64,000 bases of DNA, taken from positions 42,526,101-42,590,100 of the forward strand of contig CM064426.1 in assembly GCA_032690845.1 (NCBI GenBank), in the 5' to 3' direction. This DNA comes from Eleusine coracana subsp. coracana (taxonomy: Eukaryota; Streptophyta; Magnoliopsida; Poales; Poaceae). Below, in pieces: positions 58,232-64,000 of the stretch. Numbering within the stretch: position 1 is the stretch's first letter; each line of letters begins with the position of its first letter. The notes beneath the pieces were generated by a model. It did no database searches. It saw nothing but the letters and a program-made list of their open reading frames with translations, and was not told the origin of the DNA. Both the position numbers and the translations under genes were made by a program.

Positions 58232-59629
58232 TGTTAGGGCTTCGAGTCCATAGGAAAAATCGGACTATCAAGCGGGTCTAGGTCATTCTCTTAGGTCATG
58301 TCTAGTCTATGATGTGCAAGGTTGATCGATGAAATCACAGGCCCTAGTTGACAGTGGAGAGACCAAGGAGTTGTTCGGAGAAGCCAGAAAATGAAGTCAA
58401 GTGAGGACGACAAGTTTCAGCTTCTGGACATAGAGACCGGACAGAGGGGTCAGTGGTGACCGGATTGTACAATGGAGCCAACGGCTGAGAGAGCCATTAC
58501 AGGAGTGACCGGATAGTCAGGTTAGGCAGAGACCGAATAGTCTGGTCAGTGCATCCAGAAAGGTGATTTCATGGAGCAACGACTAGTTTGAGGTTGGGAG
58601 CCTACATAACTTTGTTGTTGGGGTCTTTCTGATCTCTCTTGGCCAGTAGAATACCTGAAAGTAATTGGTAAGGTCCAAGAGGAAAAGAGGAGAGCACTCG
58701 GAGGATATATTGCATATCTTGAGAGTGCTAGTGGAGAGTAGCTTGAGCATCTTGCACATCTAAGGCTAGGGTGTCATTGAGGGTGTGATCTAGATTGTTA
58801 CTCTTGGTCTATGGTCAAACCTAGACCAGTTAGGTGTCGGTGATCGAGCCTATCGTGATTGGTTGTGAAGGCCGTCACACATTTGTACACAGTTTGAGCC
58901 CACCGTTGAAAGGGGTATTGCTAGTGAGTGCCTGTGTTGGCTCGTGAGTCCGGCAAGTTCTCAAGGGAGGCGAGCTTGTGCTTTGTGCAGTAGTGACTCA
59001 CACCATGTCTTCACACTAGGAGCGATTGCGGGCTCGTGGGTGAGAACTCCGCTTGGTGGCGGGAGGGACCAGAACTCCGGCGGGAGAGATCCAACGAGTA
59101 GTAGGGGAAGGCACCATCCTTCCGAGACCTCACGAAAAAAATCATGAGCCATCTCTTACTCTATTCCTTACTTTCATACCTTACTTTCCGCATTTACATA
59201 CCATGCTAATCATGCTTGTGTGCTTGTCTTGTTCTAGTTGATTACCTTGTAGACTTGCATGAATAGGCTTCTTGCTTGCTAGTAGTGTTTGAGCTTCCGC
59301 ATTTGATCACTAGCATGTATAGGAGTTGCATTGGCTTGATCACTAGTTCCTTATTTCATAGAATTGCATGAGTAGGCTCTTTTGCTAGCTTGTGGTGTGC
59401 TTTCGTGTTGTCTTATTACTAGCTTACATAGGAGTTGTATTGTTTTGAGTGATCCACTAGTATGCTTAGGATTTTGTTCCTTTCATAGGGATTTTATCTT
59501 GCTAGTGCGATCTCCACTAGAATTGTTGTAGGAGTTGCTTGAGTAGTCGGTTTGGAAATTGGCGATTTTGGTACATAGTGCAAGTTCCCGATTCACCCCC
59601 ACCCCCCTCTTGGCCACTCGGTCCTTTCA
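58232..59629 (+). repeat. Sirevirus LTR G (solo or remnant)
   Basis: Starts TGTTAGGGCTTCGAGTCC and ends ...CACTCGGTCCTTTCA, 1398 bp. It is co-linear with the 5' LTR of element H (60984-62386, 1403 bp) throughout. No primer site follows; the tandem array begins at the next base. The flanking pentamers CTAGT and AGGCC do not match, so it is not a clean solo insertion. It has two pairs of degenerate GACCGGA palindromes (58435/58458, 58507/58531) and CTACATAA where H has a TATA box. Confidence 0.8.
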
Positions 59630-60705
59630 AGGCCGGCAGGACCGGGTGCAGGGATGTCAAAAACAGGCTGTTTTTAAGGGAAAACAGCCTAAAAGCACTG
59701 CCGACATCATGTTTCCAGCCGACCTGGACAGGCCGGCAGGACTGGGTGCAGGGTTGTCCAAAACAAACTATGTTAAGGGAAAATAGCCTAAAAGCACTGC
59801 TAACATCATGTTTCCGTCCTACCTAGATAGGCAGGCAGGACTAGGTGCAGGGTTGTCAAAAACAGACTATTTTAAGGGAAAATAGCCTAAAAGCACTGCT
59901 AAAAATCACGTTTCTGGCCTACTCGGATAGGCCGGTAGGACCGGGTGTAGGGTTGTACAAAATAGACTATTTTTAAAAGAAAACAGCCAAAAAGCACTGC
60001 CGAAATCACGTTTCCGGCCTACCCAAGCAAGCTGGCAGGACCGGGTGTCGTGTTGGAGAAAACAAACAATTTTTAAGGGAAAACAAGCTAAAAGCACTGT
60101 CAGAATCATGTTTCCGGCCTACCCGGGTAGGCCGATTGGACCGGGTGCAGGGTCGTCAAAAACAAACTATTTTTAAGGGAAAACAATCTAAAAGCACTAC
60201 CGAAATCATGTTTCTGGCCTACCCGAGCAAGCCGGCAGGACCGGGTGCTGGGTTGTCAAAAAGAGACTATTTTTAAGGGAAAATAGCCTAAAAGCACTGC
60301 CGACATCATGTTTCAGGCATACTCGACCAGGCCGGCAGGACCGGGTGCAGGGTTGTCAAAACCAGACTTAAAAGCACTGCCAGAATCATGTTCCCGGCCC
60401 ACCCGGGCAGGCCGGTAGGAACGGGTGTCTGAGCGGAGAAAATAGATGATTTTTAAGGGAAAATAGCCTAAAAGCACTGCCAGAATCATGTTCCTGGCCT
60501 ACCAGGGCAGGTCGATAGGACCTGGTACAGGGTTGTTAAAAACAGACTATTTTTTAAGGAAAACAGCCTAAAAGCACTACCGACATCATGTTTCTGGCCT
60601 ACCCGGACAGGCCGGTAGGACCGGGTACAGGGTTGTCAAAAATAGACTGTTTTTAAGGAAAAATAGCCTAAAAGCATTGCTGAAATCACGTTTATGGCCT
60701 ACTTG
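59630..60705 (+). repeat. Eleven-copy ~100-bp tandem array
   Basis: Units begin with GGCCGGCAGGACCGGGTGCAGG or variants at about 59632, 59731, 59829, 59930, 60030, 60129, 60229, 60331, 60408, 60507 and 60609. The period is about 99-101 bp, except the eighth unit (about 77 bp), which lost its central part. Each unit has a possible hairpin in its middle ((A/G)CT(A/G)TTTT-TAAGGG-AAAA(T/C)AG) and a second one around the unit border (GGCCTACCCGG...AGGCC). The array starts exactly at the end of LTR G. No coding potential; the open frame across it is an artefact of the repeat. Confidence 0.92.
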
Positions 60706-60983
60706 TAAGCTTCATGACCATTGATGGTGGAATCCCCAAATATAATTGTTCTGGTGATAGTTGACATCTATGAAATTGTGGGCTAATATCTACACGAGTG
60801 TTGTATATGCAGGAACCTTCACTATACTCTACTACAAATCTATGTATGATGGTTGCCTTGGCGATGGATGACGATGACCACAAGCATGGAGGCTTGATGA
60901 GCTTGATGGAGTCCAACGGTCGATGGAGATGGATCAAAGCGGAGGTCAAGCTATGGTGCAAGTGCTTTGAACACTTGAGTAGT
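60706..60983 (+). other. Unassigned spacer before LTR H
   Basis: 278 bp of single-copy sequence (in this window) between the tandem array and LTR H. A 63-codon open frame from 60798 crosses into the LTR and has no recognisable domain. It could be flanking DNA, or the true start of H's LTR lies further left than 60984; G offers no matching sequence upstream of TAGTTGTTAGG to decide this. Confidence 0.4.
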
Positions 60984-61186
60984 TGTTAGGACTTTGAGTC
61001 CATAGGAAAAACCAGACTATCAAGAGGGTCTAGGTCATTCTCTTAGGTCATGTCTAGTCGAAGATGTGCAAGGTTGCTCGGTGAAGTCACAGGCACTAGG
61101 TGACAGTGGAGAAGCCAAGGAGCTGTTTGGAGAAGCCAGGAAACCAAGTCAAGTGAGGACAACAAGTTTCAGCTTCTAGACATAGT

Positions 61187-61523
61187 GACCGGATAGAGGG
61201 GTCAGAGGTGACCGGACTACACGGTCACTATGTGGAGTTTTCTAGGATTTAGCGCGAGGAGCAAGGCTTCTGACTATAGGAGACTCCATACAGACCGGAC
61301 GGTCCAGTCTGCTGACCAAACGGTCTGGTCAGTAGGAGTGCAGGGAAGACAAAGAGGTTGCAATTTGTGGACCTTCCTGGAATGGAGCGAGAAAGTGGAC
61401 CGGACGGTCCGGTCCAGTGACCGGACAGTCCGGTCAGCAGGAGTTCAGCAGTGGGCAAAGCCGTTGGGCTTGGGATTGAAGTGACCGGACGGTCCGGTCA
61501 CGTACTGATCGGACTATACGATC
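61187..61523. repeat. Paired GACCGGACGGTCCGGTC palindromes in H
   Basis: Eight copies of the 17-bp odd-centred palindrome or variants, with starts at 61187/61210, 61293/61314, 61398/61419 and 61483/61507. This is four pairs spaced 21-24 bp. Two copies (61398, 61483) are perfect apart from the central base. Confidence 0.9.
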
Positions 61524-61578
61524 AGTGGGCCCAGAAAGCTGATTTCGTGGAGCAACAGCTAGTTTGAGGTTGGGAGCC

Positions 61579-61585
61579 TATATAA
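61579..61585 (+). promoter_or_regulatory. TATA box in LTR of H
   Basis: GGGAGCCTATATAACTTTG lies 50-60 bp after the last palindrome, in sense orientation. The equivalent site in LTR G reads CTACATAA and would be weakened. Confidence 0.6.
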
Positions 61586-62387
61586 CTTTGTTGCTGGGGT
61601 CTTTGTGACCTTTCTTGGCCAGTGGAATACCTGAGAGCATTTGATAAGGTCCAAGAGGAAAAGAGGAGAGCACTAGGAGAGGATATTGGATATCTTGAGA
61701 GTGCTAGTGAGAGTAACAAGGAGCTACCTTGCACATCTAAGGCTAGGGTGTCCTTGAGGATATGATCTAGGTTGTTACTCTTGGTCTATGGTGAGATCTA
61801 GACCGGTTAGGTGTCGGTGATCAAGCCTATCGTGATTGGTTGTGAAGGCCATCACAAGTTTGTACACGGTTTGAGCCCGTCGTTGGAAGGGGCATCAATA
61901 GTGAGCGCCCGTGCCGACTCGGGGAGTACGGCAAGTTCTCGAGGGAGGCGAGCTTGTGCTTTGTGCAGCAGTGATGCACACCGTGTCTTCACTCGAGGAG
62001 TGATTGTAGGCTCATAGGCGAGAACTCCACTTGGTGGCAAGAGGGATCGAGACTCTGGCGGGAGTGGTCCAACGAGGAGTAGGGGAAGGTGCCATCCTTT
62101 CGAGACCTCGAGAAAAAAATCATGAGCATTCCTTGACCCTCTCTTTACTATTTCGCAATTGTGTGCTCTAGTGATAGGGTAACTTGTGGCTTGCATTGGC
62201 TAGTGTGAATAGCTTCCACGCATTGCTTTGCATCATGAACACTAGCATGTGTAGGGTCTTGGCCTACTAGAATTATTTAGGTTGCAACGATTCGTTAGGT
62301 TTGAGAAGCATGAAACTGAAGTTTTCGGATTCGAGGTCGGTTACCGATTCACCCCCCCCCCTCTCGGTAGGCCTTCGGTCCTTACAA

Positions 62388-62401
62388 TTGGTATCAGAGC
62401 C
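62388..62401 (+). other. Primer binding site of H (tRNA-Met)
   Basis: TTGGTATCAGAGCC lies one base after the LTR end CCTTACA, complementary to initiator tRNA-Met. Confidence 0.93.
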
Positions 62402-62438
62402 AAGTGCTCAATTTGAGGCTTCACCGCCTTGAGTAAGG

Positions 62439-64000
62439 ATGCCGGGAAAGGTGGGGATTCTACCCATATTCGATGGGGAGGACTACACGTATTGGAAGGC
62501 TCGTATGCAAGCCTACCTTGAGTCCCTTGATCCGAAGATATGGACGGTGACCCATGAGTCCGATGCGAATGCTAACCTTCTTCAGCCTGAATTTATTAAG
62601 AACAACGCTAAGGCCAAGAATTCTTTGTTTTCATGCATTTCCAAGGATGTGTTTGCTAGATTGGATGCTAGTTCGACAGCACGCGGTATCTGGACTGAGA
62701 TTTAGAGTATCCACGAGGGTACTAGTGATGTCAAAGAGGAAAGATACTATGTTCCGAAGAACAAGTATGATAACTTTGCTAGATTACCACATGAGAGAGC
62801 TAATGTTGTTTATTCTCATTTTCATGTGCTAGTGGAGGAGATCAATGCACTTGGGGATGATTTCAAGCTTAAGGCCGTGGAAGTCATCAGAAGATTCTTG
62901 AGACTTTTCAAAGACCCCATGTATGAGTCCATCATCACATACACCTTGCAGAGTGACCTCAACACCAAGACCTTGAAGGATGTGCTTGGCAAGATCACCG
63001 CCTTCGAGAGCTACCAGCTAGGGATGGATGATCCTCAACCATCCAACTTTGCTCTCCAAGCTGATAAGCAAGAATCAAGCAAGAGCAAGAAAGGCAAGAA
63101 GACGGCAGACACCGATGATGAAGAAGAAGATGATGATGAGGGTGACTTGACCGAGGACTTGGCCCTTCTCATGAAGAAGATGAAGACATTCAAGAACAAG
63201 TTTGCTTCTAAGTCCAAGGGCAAATGCAACAATTGTGGGTCAAAGAATCACTTTGTTCGTGAGTGCCCAAAGCCTAAGAATGAAGCATTCAAGTCAAAAT
63301 ATTCAAGTGAAGAAGAAGAAGAAGACCCCAAAGCCAAGCAAATGAAGAAGAGGGTCTTCAACAAAAACAAGTCCAAGGGCAAAGGCAAAGCCCAAGACTA
63401 CAAGAAGAAGTTCTCTCGCAAGGCCCTTGTAGGGGAGTGGACAAGCGACAACTCAAGTGATGAGTCCACCTCCTCACGTGATGAAGAAGTGGCCGGCCTA
63501 GCCATGATCAAGACCACATCACCACGTGCTCTCCTTCCTCCTCCCACATGCCTCATGGCTTCGTGCCAACTTGGAGAGGGTGAGGATGAGAGTAGTGATG
63601 ATAGCGATGACGAGGAGCGCACTTGTGCTGAGTTGTGGAGTATGCTTGAGCAAGCTCGTGACATCGCCGTCAAAAAATCCAAAATGTTGGATGTGGTAAG
63701 AAAAGAGTGTAAGTTGGCTAAGGACCATGTTGGTGAGCTTGAGAGTGAGCTCAAGGACTTTGTCACATCTCATGATGCCCCAAACAAGAGTTATGACAAA
63801 CTCAAGGGTGATCATGTAGAGCTTCATAAGAAGTACAAGGCCCTTGAGATTACTTTCGAGGCCATCAATGTTGAGGACCTTGCCTCTCCCTCCTCTAGTT
63901 CTTCAAAGAGCGATGCTTCTACTATGTGTGATGAACTAACCACCTCGGTTGAGGTTTCTTCTCTTGAGCCATTTGTTTTGAAGGAATATCACAAGCTCAA
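62439..64000 (+). pseudogene. gag: Gag of Sirevirus H (one stop, runs off window)
   Basis: The start at 62439 (MPGKVGILPIFDGEDYTYWKAR) lies 38 bases after the primer site. One in-frame TAG at 62703-62705 interrupts it. The same frame is then open from 62706 to the window end (about 431 codons), so only one change separates it from an intact reading frame over the visible part. The order is: UBN2-type copia capsid (YWKARMQAYLESLDPKIW, FKLKAVEVIRRFLRLFKDPMYE), an acidic stretch, a CCHC knuckle CNNCGSKNHFVREC (about 63226-63270), a Lys-rich region, Ser/Asp-rich acidic blocks, and a C-terminal coiled coil (LAKDHVGELESELKDF). The long C-terminal extension after the knuckle is typical of Sireviruses. 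Pol would lie beyond 64000. Confidence 0.9.

Larger units (their letters stand above)
60984..62386 (+). repeat. 5' LTR of Sirevirus H
   Basis: Runs from TGTTAGGACTTTGAGTCC to ...GGCCTTCGGTCCTTACA, followed by the primer site. A TATA box (CTATATAAC) is at 61579-61585. The palindrome array 61187-61523 lies upstream of the TATA box, where a promoter element would be expected. Confidence 0.85.

Noticed and set aside
59539..59826. 95-codon frame across the start of the tandem array
   Set aside because: The peptide repeat simply mirrors the DNA repeat and breaks as units diverge.
60798..60989. Possible small gene before LTR H
   Set aside because: 63 codons, ends inside the LTR, no recognisable family, no promoter or homologous copy in the window.
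58232..62386. LTRs G and H as the two ends of one short element with the tandem array as its interior
   Set aside because: G is not followed by a primer site, H is followed by a primer site and gag, and no polypurine tract precedes H. H is therefore a 5' LTR and G a separate remnant.
1..64000. Host genes, tRNAs, rRNAs or plant virus insertions
   Set aside because: All recognisable coding stretches are Gag, Pol or orf0 of LTR retrotransposons. No intron-exon host gene, movement protein or virus replicase was seen.

Overview
This is plant nuclear repeat DNA, most likely from a grass (Poaceae). Every coding stretch I can recognise belongs to an LTR retrotransposon. The families are Tekay/Del-like Ty3 chromoviruses with LTRs of about 3.7-3.9 kb, Sirevirus-like Ty1/copia elements, and an Athila-like Ty3 element with a tRNA-Asp primer site. 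I found no host gene, tRNA, rRNA or CRISPR array. The genus cannot be fixed from the sequence alone.

Layout. 1-3537: Athila-like element A (LTR end, PBS, gag and protease, no polymerase), broken by in-frame stops. 3538-4022: first ~485 bp of a chromovirus LTR inserted in A. 4023-11124: minus-strand chromovirus E (3' LTR, then pol from chromodomain back to protease), cut off before gag. 11125-24233: plus-strand chromovirus B (5' LTR missing about 1.2 kb, PBS, coiled-coil orf0, gag-pol, complete 3' LTR). 24234-25897 and 43192-44151: two pieces of the 5' LTR of chromovirus C, whose internal region (44152-51069) and 3' LTR (51070-54763) follow. 25898-43191: chromovirus D, inserted in C's 5' LTR with a near-perfect 5-bp target duplication. 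D's 3' LTR contains a minus-strand solo Sirevirus LTR (40490-42107) with a perfect 5-bp duplication. 54764-58221: minus-strand Sirevirus F (gag and 5' LTR), the host into which C inserted. 58232-59629: Sirevirus LTR G. 59630-60705: eleven-copy tandem array with a ~100-bp unit. 60984-64000: Sirevirus H (5' LTR, PBS, gag running off the window).

History. C landed in F; D and B landed in C's 5' LTR; the solo LTR landed in D. A large deletion at about 11125 then fused E to B. It removed E's gag and 5' LTR, the start of B's 5' LTR, the start of C's 5' LTR and the rest of F. Sample LTR comparisons made by eye give about 2% divergence for B and about 7-9% for C and D. Nearly all gag-pol frames are decayed, mostly by stops of the C-to-T type (CAG to TAG, CGA to TGA, TGG to TAG/TGA).

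Most interesting points: (1) LTRs of the Sirevirus-like elements and of the unrelated Athila-like element carry short odd- or even-centred palindromes arranged in pairs about 20-24 bp apart; (2) the chromoviruses carry one or two pre-gag accessory genes (orf0) of two related types that are shuffled between elements; (3) the 100-bp tandem array contains two potential hairpins per unit.
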